This document shows, piece after piece, positions 55,142-63,989 of a stretch of 64,000 bases of DNA (within the stretch, counting starts at the first letter, position 1; every line of letters begins with the position of its first letter). The notes under the pieces are model-generated. The model was not told the DNA's origin, made no database searches, and worked only from the letters and a program-made list of their open reading frames with translations. The stretch covers positions 1-64,000 of the forward strand of contig CAYPLH010000014.1 of assembly GCA_964411505.1 (NCBI GenBank), in the 5' to 3' direction. The position numbers and the translations under genes were made by a program. This DNA comes from CAYPLH01 sp964411505. Its GTDB lineage: Bacteria > Bacillota > Clostridia > CAYPLH01 > DUMO01.

Positions 55142-56268
55142 ATGGTTTTGCTAAGTTCTTCATTAAATCATTATCTGATAAAGGTTTTAAGATACCTGCA
55201 GATTCAGATTGGCTCAGAAATTTACTGCATGAGAAAAGAATACTGATAAAAGGTCCTAAAATTGTAGCAGTAGGAGGCGGAACTGGTCTTTCCACCATGC
55301 TTCGTGGGCTTAAAGAATACAGTTCGAATATAACAACAGTTGTTACAGTCGCTGATGATGGAGGGGGATCAGGGGTTTTAAGACAGGATCTTGGACTTTT
55401 ACCTCCAGGTGATATAAGAAACTGTCTTCTTGCTTTAGCAGATACAGAACCCATAATGGAGCAGCTTTTAGAGTATAGGTTTGAAGATGGAATGCTCAAA
55501 GGCCAATGTTTTGGAAATCTTTTTCTTGCTGCTATGAATGGAATATCGGGAAATTTTGAAGAAGCAGTGAGAAAGATGAGTGATGTTTTGGCTGTTACAG
55601 GAAGAGTGTTGCCTGTGACACTTGAGGATATAAGGCTTGTTGCAGAACTTGAGGATGGATGTATAATAAAGGGTGAGTCAAATATAGGTAATCACAACCA
55701 GGTACACCCAGGAAGAATAAGAAAGGTATTCATAGATCCACCTGATGCCAAGCCTCTAGACGAAGTCATTGATGCGATAATTGATGCTGATGTAGTGGTA
55801 TTAGGTCCTGGCAGTTTGTTCACAAGCATAATTCCGAACCTAGTAATAGACGGAGTAAAAGAAGCAATAAACAGAGCAACTGCAATAAAAATATATGTGT
55901 GTAATATTATGACTCAGCCGGGTGAAACCGATTATTTTGATACAACAGATCATATAAGAGCGATAGAGGAACATAGTTTTGAGGGAATAATAGATTTTTG
56001 CATTGTCAACAAATCAGATATTCCCTATGATTTAAAACAAATGTATGAGCTAAAAGGGGCGCAGCCTGTAGACACCAGGGATGAGGCATTGAAAAAGGTG
56101 AGCGCTGAAATAATAAGTGGAGATTATTTTAATATTTTCAAGGGCAAGATCAGACATGACACAAAAAAGTTGTCAAAAACAATAATGCAGCTAGTTGCTG
56201 AAAATATGTTGGTTAGAGATAAGAAGAGGATGCTTGATTATTACTACATAAAGGAACGGCTTAAATAA
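55138..56268 (+). CDS. yvcK: Gluconeogenesis factor YvcK (CofD-like)
   Basis: A 376-residue protein of the CofD/YvcK family, with AVGGGTGLSTMLRGLKEY, VADDGGGSGVLRQDLG and ILPNLVIDGV-like motifs (here IIPNLVIDGVKEAI), and VLGPGSLFTSI. It is needed for growth on gluconeogenic carbon and for cell shape in Bacillus. It overlaps rapZ by four bases (ATGA). A 123-base gap precedes whiA. Confidence 0.94.
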   Translation: MNGFAKFFIKSLSDKGFKIPADSDWLRNLLHEKRILIKGPKIVAVGGGTGLSTMLRGLKEYSSNITTVVTVADDGGGSGVLRQDLGLLPPGDIRNCLLALADTEPIMEQLLEYRFEDGMLKGQCFGNLFLAAMNGISGNFEEAVRKMSDVLAVTGRVLPVTLEDIRLVAELEDGCIIKGESNIGNHNQVHPGRIRKVFIDPPDAKPLDEVIDAIIDADVVVLGPGSLFTSIIPNLVIDGVKEAINRATAIKIYVCNIMTQPGETDYFDTTDHIRAIEEHSFEGIIDFCIVNKSDIPYDLKQMYELKGAQPVDTRDEALKKVSAEIISGDYFNIFKGKIRHDTKKLSKTIMQLVAENMLVRDKKRMLDYYYIKERLK

Positions 56269-56391
56269 GCAAGCATTGATCAAAAGTATCAATAATTTTG
56301 TCTCCGAAAGCATTAGGTAAAGAATTGCAAACTTTTACTTTAGAATATGTATATTCATATGTGTATTATAATGATAATTGAGGTGTGTGCA

Positions 56392-57318
56392 TTGTCATTT
56401 TCGTCAAGGGTAAAAAACGAATTGTGCAGAACAGAAGTAACAGACAAATGTTGTATTATGTCTGAATTGGAGGCTGTTGTTAAAACAAGTGGTGTAGTGA
56501 AAAAGGATAAATGGAGCACACATATACAACTTGTAACGGAGAACCCTGCTTTTGCACGTAGAGCTTTTTCATTTATAAAGAGTGTTTTTAATGCAAACCC
56601 CGAAGTGTCAATTCGAAAAAGCAAGAAACTAAAAAAGCACGTACTATACAGTATTGCAATGCTTGTCAACAGCTCTGATGAGAATTTGACAAATTTAACA
56701 TGTGATGAAGATAAATCAACTACTAATAGGTTAAATAACAATTGCTGCACAAGAGCGTATTTAAGAGGTGCTTTTCTGGCAGGAGGTTCTGTAAGTGACC
56801 CAGAGAAAACATATCATCTAGAAATTTCTAATCGCAGCAAGATACAGGCTGTCAAGATCAAACAACTGATGAAAAACTTCGGACTTAATAGTAAAGTGAT
56901 AAAACGGAAAAGTGGTTACATTACATATCTTAAAGAGGGTGAAAATATTGCTGACTTTTTAAATATAGTCTATGCACATAATGCTTTGCTTGAGTTTGAA
57001 AACGTCCGAATACTTAAAGACATGAGGAATAATGTAAATCGCATTGTCAATTGTGAGACTGCAAATCTGGATAAAACAGTAAATGCATCATTGAGACAGG
57101 TAGAAAAAATAAATTACATAAAATCTCACATCGGTTTTGAGCGATTACCCAAAAACCTTCGGGAAATAGCGGAATTACGTCTTGAATATCGTGATGCAAG
57201 CTTGACTGAACTAGGACAGATGCTCAGTCCTGTGTTAGGAAAGTCCGGTGTAAACCACAGACTTCGCAAGCTGGAAAAAATAGCTGAGAATATTATAAAT
57301 GTCAAAGGGAAGCCTTAA
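56392..57318 (+). CDS. whiA: Sporulation/division regulator WhiA
   Basis: A 308-residue protein with an N-terminal LAGLIDADG-like domain ([21 protein letters not shown]) and a C-terminal HTH ([21 protein letters not shown]). A longer frame back to 56347 has no good ribosome binding site; TTG at 56392 has GAGGTG 8 bases upstream. In other bacteria WhiA promotes division and sporulation. The crh gene that often follows whiA is absent; a hairpin (near 57330-57358) follows. Confidence 0.93.
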   Translation: MSFSSRVKNELCRTEVTDKCCIMSELEAVVKTSGVVKKDKWSTHIQLVTENPAFARRAFSFIKSVFNANPEVSIRKSKKLKKHVLYSIAMLVNSSDENLTNLTCDEDKSTTNRLNNNCCTRAYLRGAFLAGGSVSDPEKTYHLEISNRSKIQAVKIKQLMKNFGLNSKVIKRKSGYITYLKEGENIADFLNIVYAHNALLEFENVRILKDMRNNVNRIVNCETANLDKTVNASLRQVEKINYIKSHIGFERLPKNLREIAELRLEYRDASLTELGQMLSPVLGKSGVNHRLRKLEKIAENIINVKGKP

Positions 57319-57419
57319 GCTAGGTAAACCTTCTACTTAAGGTCCAATCTTAAAGTAGAATGACTGCGATCAAAATTGCCTGGGCAATCGGCAGGTCAAG
57401 GGTGCATATTTTTTATCAT

Positions 57420-57474
57420 TTCGACAAAACAATTTATTTTCCAACAAAGGATATTTTATATATGTGCAGAAATA
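57420..57474 (+). promoter_or_regulatory. SpoIIA operon promoter: Spo0A box and SigH-type boxes
   Basis: A reversed 0A box (TTCGACAAAA, 57420-57429, i.e. TTTTGTCGAA on the minus strand) lies 16 bases before AAAGGATAT (57446-57454). After 11 bases comes GCAGAAATA (57466-57474), one base off the SigH -10 consensus RNNGAAT. Spo0A plus SigH is the known control of spoIIA in Bacillus. The start codon of spoIIAA is 108 bases away. Confidence 0.6.
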
Positions 57475-57582
57475 GTATTAGGTTGATTATTACAGTCAAG
57501 GTTAACTGTTTTGGTTTGCACTATGGTTATATGTGTAAAACTTTTTACGTTTGCTTGACAAACCTAAGGGGAGGAAGATGCT

Positions 57583-57918
57583 TTGGATGTAACTTTTTCA
57601 AAGAGAGGAACAACACTTATTGCAAAAATAAGGGGAGAACTGGATCATCATACTGCCGAATATATCCGACGAAAAATTGATAGTGAGATTATGAAATCAT
57701 TCACAAAAAATGTAATATTTGATTTTTCAGATATAAGTTTTATGGATAGCTCAGGCATCGGAGTTATAATGGGAAGGTATAAAAACATACGCCAACTTCA
57801 CGGACGTGTCTCGCTGGTAAATATAAAACCTCAGCTAAGAAGGATTGTTGATATGTCTGGAATCCTAAAGTATGTTTCTATACACGATAACGTAAATGAT
57901 GCCATTAATACGATGTAA
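57583..57918 (+). CDS. spoIIAA: Anti-anti-sigma factor SpoIIAA
   Basis: A 111-residue STAS-domain protein that frees SigF by binding SpoIIAB in the forespore. It reads [20 protein letters not shown] at the start, and the phosphorylation-site segment is [14 protein letters not shown] with Ser in DSSG. Start TTG at 57583 behind GGGGAGGAAG. The 265-base gap before it has no gene. It overlaps nothing; spoIIAB is 14 bases on. Confidence 0.93.
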   Translation: MDVTFSKRGTTLIAKIRGELDHHTAEYIRRKIDSEIMKSFTKNVIFDFSDISFMDSSGIGVIMGRYKNIRQLHGRVSLVNIKPQLRRIVDMSGILKYVSIHDNVNDAINTM

Positions 57919-57932
57919 GGGGAGATAGCGCA

Positions 57933-58379
57933 ATGCAGGTTATAAATGAGATAAAACTGGAGTTTTTAAGTAAATCAAACAATGAATCTTTTGCAAGAGT
58001 TGTAGCTGCAGCGTTTGTATCGCAGCTTGACCCAACATTAGAGGAACTCGCAGATGTTAAAACTGCTGTTTCAGAAGCGGTAACAAATGCAATTATTCAT
58101 GGATATGAGAATAGGGCAGGATATGTAAAAATGCTATGTAGACTGTTTTTGGATGCTGTAGAAATAACTGTTGAAGATGAAGGTAAGGGAATAGATGATA
58201 TAGAGCTTGCCAGACAGCCATTGTATACTTCAAAGCCTGACATGGAAAGGTCTGGAATGGGGTTTACCATCATGGAGAATTTTATGGATAGTATATCAGT
58301 GGAGTCCGCTGTTGACAAAGGAACAAAAATTACTATGTACAAAAAATTTAAATCTTTAGTGCATGGTGATAGGGCGTAA
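57933..58379 (+). CDS. spoIIAB: Anti-sigma-F factor/serine kinase SpoIIAB
   Basis: A 148-residue GHKL kinase that binds SigF and phosphorylates SpoIIAA. N-box [13 protein letters not shown]1 box [11 protein letters not shown] and G2 box [14 protein letters not shown] are present. GGGGAGA precedes ATG 57933. The order AA-AB-sigF is the universal spoIIA layout. Confidence 0.95.
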   Translation: MQVINEIKLEFLSKSNNESFARVVAAAFVSQLDPTLEELADVKTAVSEAVTNAIIHGYENRAGYVKMLCRLFLDAVEITVEDEGKGIDDIELARQPLYTSKPDMERSGMGFTIMENFMDSISVESAVDKGTKITMYKKFKSLVHGDRA

Positions 58380-58414
58380 TTTATTTCAACAAAAGAAAAA
58401 CATATGAAAGGTTT

Positions 58415-59161
58415 ATGATAATAATGGGCGGACTATCCAAAGAAATGACAGAACTTATTGAAAAAGCTAAAAACGGGGATACTGAAGCGCAGACTACTCT
58501 AGTAAAGAATAATGTTGGGCTTGTCTGGAGCATTGTGCGCAGGTTTCAAAATAGGGGATATGAGACAGATGACCTTTATCAAATTGGGTGTATAGGGCTT
58601 ATTAAAGCAATTAATAAATTTGATGTTTCATATGAGGTGCAGTTTTCTACATACGCAGTTCCTATGATTATTGGTGAAATAAAAAGGTTTATAAGAGATG
58701 ATGGTATAATCAAGGTCAGCAGATCCTTGAAAGATACTTATAATAAGGCAAGAGTAGCTAGAGAAATTCTTAGCAAGGAGCATGGGAGAGAACCATCTTT
58801 AAATGAAATCGCGGAGTATCTTAGTATTACTGTAGAGGATTTGGTGGTTGCAATGGATGCAGGTGCCGAACCTGAGTCTCTTTATGCAACAGTTAGTGAA
58901 GGAGATAATTCACCTATTCTCTTAATAGACAGAATTGATTGTCAAAAGAATAACGATGAAATAGATCTTATAGATAAAATTGCTTTAAGACAGGTTATTG
59001 ACACATTGAATCCTCGTGAAAAGCAAATAATAATTCTAAGGTATTTCAAGCAAAAGACACAGGTGCAGATTGCACGCATGTTGGGGGTTTCACAAGTGCA
59101 GGTTTCAAGATTAGAAAAGAAGATTCTAAAACAATTAAGGCAGAAGATAGAATTAATTTAA
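58415..59161 (+). CDS. sigF: RNA polymerase sporulation sigma factor SigF
   Basis: A 248-residue sigma-70-family factor directing the early forespore programme. Regions 2 (NVGLVWSIVRRFQNRGYETDD, LYQIGCIGLIKAINKFD), 3 (REILSKEHGREPSLNEIAEY) and 4 (LNPREKQIIILRYFKQKTQVQIA) are clear. ATG 58415 is chosen, with GAAAGG just upstream; 58424 is an alternative. It is 35 bases after spoIIAB. Confidence 0.95.
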   Translation: MIIMGGLSKEMTELIEKAKNGDTEAQTTLVKNNVGLVWSIVRRFQNRGYETDDLYQIGCIGLIKAINKFDVSYEVQFSTYAVPMIIGEIKRFIRDDGIIKVSRSLKDTYNKARVAREILSKEHGREPSLNEIAEYLSITVEDLVVAMDAGAEPESLYATVSEGDNSPILLIDRIDCQKNNDEIDLIDKIALRQVIDTLNPREKQIIILRYFKQKTQVQIARMLGVSQVQVSRLEKKILKQLRQKIELI

Positions 59162-59322
59162 GCTAACAACTCGACTTTTTTTATCCATCAGAGCTGGTTG
59201 AAATTATTATTTAAAGCTTCATTTTTTACTTTCTTAAATTTTTCATCAATAATCAGAATATAGTTTATATTTTATCAAATAATAATTTATGGTAATTAAT
59301 AATGTTATTGCTTCCCTAGCGA

Positions 59323-59346
59323 AAAAAGTGGCGAAGCCCGCTTTTT
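59323..59346 (+). terminator. Terminator-like hairpin after sigF, part of a repeat
   Basis: AAAAAGTGG pairs with CCGCTTTTT (one wobble) around a CGAAGC loop. Its CCCT-AGCGAAAAAAGTGG flank recurs at 39420-39455. The rest of 59162-59478 holds nothing else recognisable. Confidence 0.55.
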
Positions 59347-59478
59347 ATACAGGACTACCTGGAGAAGACTGCAATTTGGTGCAAACTAATATTATTAAAG
59401 ATTAAGTTGCTCTTTTACATAAGAGTTAATTTTATATAAGTATAAACTGGGAAGGGATATTTTGAAAGGAGTATTTGC

Positions 59479-59646
59479 ATGTTATTGATATTTGGTAAAT
59501 ATAAGTTAGTTTTTTTAGTCGCTGTGCTGCTAATAATATCATTAGCATTATGGTTAGTTGTTTCAAGATTGGATAATAATAAAACTCCTACAAAAGGTGT
59601 TTTTGTTTATGAAACTGCAAAGTATACAGTTTTTAACCATACTTGA
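59479..59646 (+). CDS. Small single-pass membrane protein between sigF and spoVAC
   Basis: A 55-residue protein with a hydrophobic helix at about residues 8-26 (YKLVFLVAVLLIISLALWLV) and a polar C-terminus. GAAAGGAG lies 8-15 bases before ATG 59479. It occupies the place where spoVAA/spoVAB stand in Bacillus but resembles neither. Codon use looks normal. A role in the spore membrane is a guess from position. Confidence 0.6.
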   Translation: MLLIFGKYKLVFLVAVLLIISLALWLVVSRLDNNKTPTKGVFVYETAKYTVFNHT

Positions 59647-59687
59647 TAGAACCAGATGGAACGAAATATTTCTAGGGAGGTTAGATT

Positions 59688-60134
59688 TTGCAAAAAGTGT
59701 TGACTAAGAAGGAATACCAGCAATATGTTGAAAGTAAATCACCAAAATCAAAAGTTTTAAGAAATGTAATAAGAGCTTTTTTGGTAGGTGGATTGATTTG
59801 CGTAATAGGGCAGTTTTTCATAAATATTTTAAAATCCAATGGTCTTGATCAGGATCAGGCTTCAATGATAGCAACACTTATATTGGTTTTTCTTGGAGCA
59901 TTATTTACCGGTCTGAATGTATATGACGAATTGGGGAGGTTTGCAGGAGCTGGTTCTATTATTCCGATAACAGGGTTTGCAAACTCCATTGTGTCACCAG
60001 CTATGGAACACAAAAGCGAAGGATATATTATGGGTGTAGGAGGAAAAATGTTTGTAGTGGCAGGACCGGTATTGGTTTATGGTATATCAGCCTCAATTAT
60101 AGCTGGGATTATTTATTACCTTATACACATGTAA
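59688..60134 (+). CDS. spoVAC: Stage V sporulation protein AC
   Basis: A 148-residue membrane protein of the SpoVA channel that moves dipicolinic acid into the spore. It has about four membrane segments and the family stretches GGLICVIGQF and GRFAGAGSIIPITGFANSIVSPAMEHKSEG. TTG 59688 behind GGGAGG is the start. The gene cluster C-D-E is complete. Confidence 0.94.
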   Translation: MQKVLTKKEYQQYVESKSPKSKVLRNVIRAFLVGGLICVIGQFFINILKSNGLDQDQASMIATLILVFLGALFTGLNVYDELGRFAGAGSIIPITGFANSIVSPAMEHKSEGYIMGVGGKMFVVAGPVLVYGISASIIAGIIYYLIHM

Positions 60135-60290
60135 TTTTGACGTGTCACATGCTTTTATTAATTAAAAGCACGTAAAGACCCGATACCTGCAGGATAGTGA
60201 ATAATCCAATTAATTTTCTGTTGCACAATTTATGCAAGCGCTATTGAAATAATTATGCTGTTTTAAATAGCAGTGGAAATGGAGTGTAAT

Positions 60291-61307
60291 ATGGCAAATA
60301 AAAGAAATGGAAGTCAGAGTGTTAAATTTGAAAACCCGCCATCAATAATTACTGCTGCGTCTATAGTAGGACCAAAGGAAGGTCTTGGACCTTTGAAGCT
60401 CTACTTCGATGAAATATTAGATGATGAGATGTGGGGCGAAAAAAGCTGGGAAAAAGCTGAAAGCAAATTGGTAAGGGAGACTTTTTCGAAAATACTAAAA
60501 AAAGGCGGTAAATCACCCAAAGATATCGACTATATAATTGCAGGAGATCTCCTTAATCAGTGTATAGCCGCCAGCTATGGGATACGTGATTCGGAGATTC
60601 CGTTCTTTGGAGTATTTGGCGCGTGTTCCACCATGGCTGAAAGCATGAGTATTGGTGCGATGCTTGTGGACGGCGGTTTTGCTGATAATGTTGTCTGCAT
60701 TACCTCGAGCCATTTTTGCTCAGCAGAAAAGCAATTCAGATTTCCTCTTGAGCTTGGTACCCAAAGAACTCCTACATCCCAATCGACGGTCACAGGAAGT
60801 GGTGGAGTGTTATTGTCTTCAAACTGTACAGGACCTTACATTACCCATGTAACAACTGGAATAATAATGGACATGGGTATAAAGGATGCCAATAACATGG
60901 GAGCTGCGATGGCTCCTGCAGCGGTGGATACTCTGCTTGTTCATTTTAGAGATACGGGGTTTGTTCCTGAGGATTATGATCTTATTGTAACCGGTGACTT
61001 AGGGTATGTAGGGAAAAACATATGTGAAGAGCTTGTTTTAGGACAGGGCTATGACATGAGGGACAGATACAATGATTGCGGACTTATGATCTATGACAGA
61101 GAACAGCAGGATGCACATGCTGGTGGTAGCGGTTGCGGCTGCTCTGCAACCGTATTGTCGGGATATATTTTTGAAGAAATGAATAAAGGAAATTTGAACA
61201 ATGTGCTTTTTGTAGCAACAGGTGCGCTTTTTAGCCCCACAAGTATACAGCAAGGGGAATCCATACCTGCAATTGCACATGCTGTTAGAATCCAAAAAAG
61301 TTTGTGA
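60291..61307 (+). CDS. spoVAD: Stage V sporulation protein AD
   Basis: A 338-residue thiolase-like protein that binds dipicolinic acid and links the SpoVA complex to the membrane. Features are SVKFENPPSIITAASIVGPKEG, the FGVFGACSTMAESM segment with the Cys in the thiolase position, and GGSGCGCSATV. ATG 60291 has GGAG 7-10 bases upstream; longer in-frame starts exist. Four bases (with a longer spoVAE frame) or 32 bases separate it from spoVAE. Confidence 0.93.
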   Translation: MANKRNGSQSVKFENPPSIITAASIVGPKEGLGPLKLYFDEILDDEMWGEKSWEKAESKLVRETFSKILKKGGKSPKDIDYIIAGDLLNQCIAASYGIRDSEIPFFGVFGACSTMAESMSIGAMLVDGGFADNVVCITSSHFCSAEKQFRFPLELGTQRTPTSQSTVTGSGGVLLSSNCTGPYITHVTTGIIMDMGIKDANNMGAAMAPAAVDTLLVHFRDTGFVPEDYDLIVTGDLGYVGKNICEELVLGQGYDMRDRYNDCGLMIYDREQQDAHAGGSGCGCSATVLSGYIFEEMNKGNLNNVLFVATGALFSPTSIQQGESIPAIAHAVRIQKSL

Positions 61308-61339
61308 TTAAGGACAACTATCAAAAGTGGAGTGATATT

Positions 61340-61711
61340 ATGCAAAACATACTTACAACATATATTAATGCATTTATTGTAGGAGGGGTTATCTGTGCTG
61401 CTGGTCAAATACTGATAGACAAGACAAAATTGACTTCTGCAAGAATTCTTGTGATTTTTGTAACATCAGGTGTGATTCTTACTGCTCTTGGAGTATATCA
61501 AAAGCTCATTGATATAGGTGGAGCTGGTGCAACAGTTCCCTTGTCGGGGTTTGGATACTCACTTGCTCGTGGTGCGTTCCGTGATGTAGATACCATGGGT
61601 CTAGTAGGAGCTTTTACAGGAGGATTGAAAGCAACTGCAGCAGGCATTGCAGCAGCTATCCTTTTTGGTTATATAATGTCAGTAGCATTTACTCCAAAAG
61701 CAAAAAGGTAG
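61340..61711 (+). CDS. spoVAE: Stage V sporulation protein AE
   Basis: A 123-residue membrane protein related to SpoVAC, with YINAFIVGGVICAAGQILID, ATVPLSGFGYSLARGAF and GGLKATAAGIAAAILFGYI. ATG 61340 follows GTGGAGTGA. Together with SpoVAC and SpoVAD it forms the minimal DPA channel of clostridia; genes for SpoVAA, AB and AF are not seen. Confidence 0.93.
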   Translation: MQNILTTYINAFIVGGVICAAGQILIDKTKLTSARILVIFVTSGVILTALGVYQKLIDIGGAGATVPLSGFGYSLARGAFRDVDTMGLVGAFTGGLKATAAGIAAAILFGYIMSVAFTPKAKR

Positions 61712-61788
61712 GATATTGTGAACAACATCCCAAATACAGCAATACAGCTTCAGCATGGAAAACATTCAGTTTAAAATGCCTTCTTAAT

Positions 61789-61825
61789 AAAAGCTCGGGG
61801 GAATCGCCCCCCCCCCCTCGCTTTT
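61789..61825 (+). terminator. Terminator-like hairpin with an 11-C run after spoVAE
   Basis: AAAAGC (61789-61794) pairs with GCTTTT (61820-61825), and G5 pairs with part of a run of 11 C's (61807-61817). It probably ends the spoIIA-spoVA transcripts. Confidence 0.6.
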
Positions 61826-61912
61826 GGCTGGATTTACTTCGCAAATAGCCCAGTTAAGCAATTTAAGTGAACTCACTTTGTTTAAACAGCACGGACATTA
61901 CTAAACCCTAAG

Positions 61913-62008
61913 TCATTTTAAACTGTGTTTTCCTAGGCTTGCTGTAACTAGCTTTTTAATAACTTTGTACTTTTCATTTTCTTCCATACTCAAAACAACC
62001 TTTCTCAT
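61913..62008 (-). pseudogene. Truncated transposase N-terminus (ISNCY-like) with end repeats
   Basis: 31 codons, MRKVVLSMEENEKYKVIKKL then VTASLGKHSLK and stop, match the start of ISNCY-type transposases up to about residue 21. Upstream to about 62105 are repeated motifs (ATAATGTCTC, GAAAATGTCC) of the kind found at the ends of such elements. Only the end of the element remains. Confidence 0.55.
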
Positions 62009-62131
62009 TAGTACCACCTCACAAATTAATATGAAGGTATTGTACTATATTTTTAGGACATTTTCACATGTGGTACAATGAGACATTATCATAAGTGGAT
62101 CATATCTAGTGAAGAAGAGTCAGTTTTGATG

Positions 62132-62250
62132 TTTACTTTTATTATATTTGTGTTATAATCTAGATAAAAGGTAATTGGCACCGCATGGTGCGGTTGCCAC
62201 AAAGTGAAAAGCTTTACTTAATCACTCTGCGTGCGAGGCAGGGTGATTAC
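62132..62250 (+). ncRNA. Predicted antisense RNA antitoxin
   Basis: TTTACT (62132), 16 bases, TATAAT (62154) predicts a plus-strand RNA from about 62166. It would run through a GGCACCGCA/TGCGGTTGCC stem and a 12-bp stem (62219-62249) that overlaps the toxin stop codon, so it is complementary to the 3' part of the toxin mRNA. The 3' end is not certain. Confidence 0.55.
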
Positions 62251-62357
62251 TTGTTTGACCCTAATATTGCCTTTATTATAGCAACAATTAAGGAGATTAG
62301 CGTTATAACAAGCATAGAGAACATTACCATTAATGATATTGTTTCATATGTAGTCAT
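62247..62357 (-). CDS. Holin-like small hydrophobic toxin of a type I toxin-antitoxin system
   Basis: A 36-residue peptide, MTTYETISLMVMFSMLVITL then ISLIVAIIKAILGSNK, is mostly one transmembrane helix and matches the putative holin-like toxin (TxpA/YonT-related) pattern M-T-T-[YF]-E-x-[IL]-x-L-M. GGAGG is 9 bases before ATG 62357. The upstream CCACCTC (minus strand) can pair with GAGGTGG, sealing that ribosome binding site. A further 14-bp complementarity joins the two ends of the mRNA (62391-62404 and 62187-62200). All these are features of type I toxin mRNAs. Confidence 0.75.
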   Translation of the reverse strand: MTTYETISLMVMFSMLVITLISLIVAIIKAILGSNK

Positions 62358-62429
62358 TCCGCACCACCTCCATTCTTTTGTGAAATAGAGGTGGCAACCA
62401 CACCTGCTTTAACCAATTACCTTGACCAT

Positions 62430-62458
62430 ATAATACCATAAAGGTCATATGTCTTCAA
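62430..62458 (-). promoter_or_regulatory. Promoter of the small toxin gene
   Basis: On the minus strand, TTGAAG, 17 bases, TATTAT; a start near 62423 gives a leader of about 65 bases containing the ribosome-binding-site-masking stem. Confidence 0.6.
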
Positions 62459-62535
62459 TGGTTTAAAGTTTTGCAAAATTTCCATAGCATTATTAGGAAT
62501 ATTATAATATAATAATATTTGTTGGGATGAAAGAT

Positions 62536-62720
62536 GCGGGAGAGATCTGATGGATAAGGAATCAGGCGCCGAAGAGGTAAGCTTTTTGTTTTGTCGAGCT
62601 TTTTGCGAAACTTTCAGGCAGAAGGACCGTGTCCGGACTAAACTCTGAAAAGCCACTTTAATGCGGCACCGACGGAGCAATATTCCTGTAGGAGTAGAAT
62701 CTCTCAGGTCACAAAACAGA
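62536..62720 (+). promoter_or_regulatory. Tandem glycine riboswitch upstream of gcvT
   Basis: Two consecutive aptamers are visible. The first has CGGGAGAG, GGCGCCGAAGAGGTAAGC and AAACTTTCAGGCAGAAGGAC. The second has AAACTCTG, GGCACCGACGGAGCAA (CGACGG where CGAAGG is usual) and AATCTCTCAGGTCACAAAACAG. A terminator follows and gcvT lies about 150 bases downstream, so glycine most likely turns the cleavage genes on. Confidence 0.9.
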
Positions 62721-62755
62721 GGAAGACGGCAATTTATTTGCTGTGTTCCTTTTTT
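62721..62755 (+). terminator. Expression-platform terminator of the glycine riboswitch
   Basis: GGAAGACGGCAA (62721-62732) pairs with TTGCTGTGTTCC (62738-62749), with one mismatch, then T6. It is placed between the second aptamer and gcvT. Confidence 0.75.
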
Positions 62756-62871
62756 AGATATAATTAGTTTTTTCATTGCATGAGTGAGTCATGAGTGAGT
62801 ATATATAATGTGTGCTACATCAAAGTATTTATGAACTAGTGGAAATAAAGTAGAAAAGAGGGGATGTTTAT

Positions 62872-63969
62872 ATGAAAAAGACACCATTATATGAAATACA
62901 TCAAGGTCTGGGCGGCAGGATAATTGATTTTGGTGGCTGGGCCCTTCCTGTACAGTATAAGGGCATAGTTGAAGAACACCTTAATGTGCGCCAGAGGGCA
63001 GGATTGTTTGATGTTTCGCATATGGGAGAGATCACTTGCGAAGGGGCAGGCGCTGAAGCTTACATACAAAAGATGATAACTAATGATATCTCTGGTTTAA
63101 AGGAAGGTCAAATTGCCTATTCACCTATGTGCTATGAAAATGGAGGTGTAGTTGATGACCTCTTGATCTACAAAATAAGCAATGCTAAGTTTTTGATAAT
63201 TGTAAATGCTTCAAACACTGACAAGGATTTTGAATGGATGAAGAAAAACCTATCAGGGGATACTGTATTAGAAAACCTTTCGGGTAAATATGCGCAGCTT
63301 GCATTGCAGGGACCCTTATCAGAAGCTATATTGCAAAAATTAACTGATTACCCGTTGGCTGAAATTAAATTTTTCAATTTTAAGAAGAATGTAAATTTAA
63401 GCGGTATTAATGCTCTTATCTCACGCACAGGGTACACCGGAGAAGATGGATTTGAAGTATATATAGACCCTTCTGATGCGGAAAAAATGTGGCATTTGAT
63501 TATGCAAGCAGGTGAGGATGAGGGGTTGATACCAGCTGGACTTGGTGCAAGGGACACATTAAGATTTGAAGCAGCTCTTCCATTATATGGTCATGAGATA
63601 TCTGCTGATATTACACCCTTTGAGGCGGGATTAAATAAGTTTGTAAAAATTAATAAGCCCATGGATTTTATTGGCAAAAAGGCACTAACAGAGCAAAAGG
63701 AAAAAGGTGTGGAAAGGAAGCTGATCGCATTTCAAATGGTAGATCGGGGATTGCCAAGAGAAGGTTATGAAGTCACAATAAACGGTCAAAAAATTGGATT
63801 TGTAACAACTGGAGGCTTTTCACCAAGCCTTAAAATAAATATAGGGCTTGCGTTGATTTCTTCCGACTATTCAAAGATAGGCACTGAAATAGGAATTAAT
63901 ATAAGAGGTAAAGCGGTTAAGGCTGAAGTAGTTAAAAAACCCTTTTACTCAAAAAAGTATAAAAAATAA
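62872..63969 (+). CDS. gcvT: Aminomethyltransferase, glycine cleavage T-protein
   Basis: A 365-residue tetrahydrofolate-dependent enzyme releasing ammonia from the aminomethyl arm of GcvH. Markers are FGGWALPVQY, LFDVSHMGEI, VDDLLIYKI and LGARDTLRFEAALPLYGHEI. ATG 62872 has AGAGGGGA upstream. It is regulated by the tandem glycine riboswitch. An AAGGAGG at 63983-63989 near the window end indicates another gene, probably gcvH, starting just beyond 64000. Confidence 0.97.
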   Translation: MKKTPLYEIHQGLGGRIIDFGGWALPVQYKGIVEEHLNVRQRAGLFDVSHMGEITCEGAGAEAYIQKMITNDISGLKEGQIAYSPMCYENGGVVDDLLIYKISNAKFLIIVNASNTDKDFEWMKKNLSGDTVLENLSGKYAQLALQGPLSEAILQKLTDYPLAEIKFFNFKKNVNLSGINALISRTGYTGEDGFEVYIDPSDAEKMWHLIMQAGEDEGLIPAGLGARDTLRFEAALPLYGHEISADITPFEAGLNKFVKINKPMDFIGKKALTEQKEKGVERKLIAFQMVDRGLPREGYEVTINGQKIGFVTTGGFSPSLKINIGLALISSDYSKIGTEIGINIRGKAVKAEVVKKPFYSKKYKK

Positions 63970-63982
63970 GTAGAAATTATAC

Positions 63983-63989
63983 AAGGAGG
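63983..63989 (+). promoter_or_regulatory. Ribosome binding site of the next gene
   Basis: AAGGAGG, 11 bases before the end of the window, with no start codon inside the window. The position suits gcvH. Confidence 0.6.

Noticed and set aside
57360..57680. 106-codon frame before spoIIAA, a possible crh-like gene
   Set aside because: It lacks any HPr-like sequence, overlaps spoIIAA in another frame and contains the promoter.
62185..62388. 67-codon plus-strand frame over the toxin locus
   Set aside because: It is antisense to the toxin peptide and the hairpins; no ribosome binding site and no similarity.
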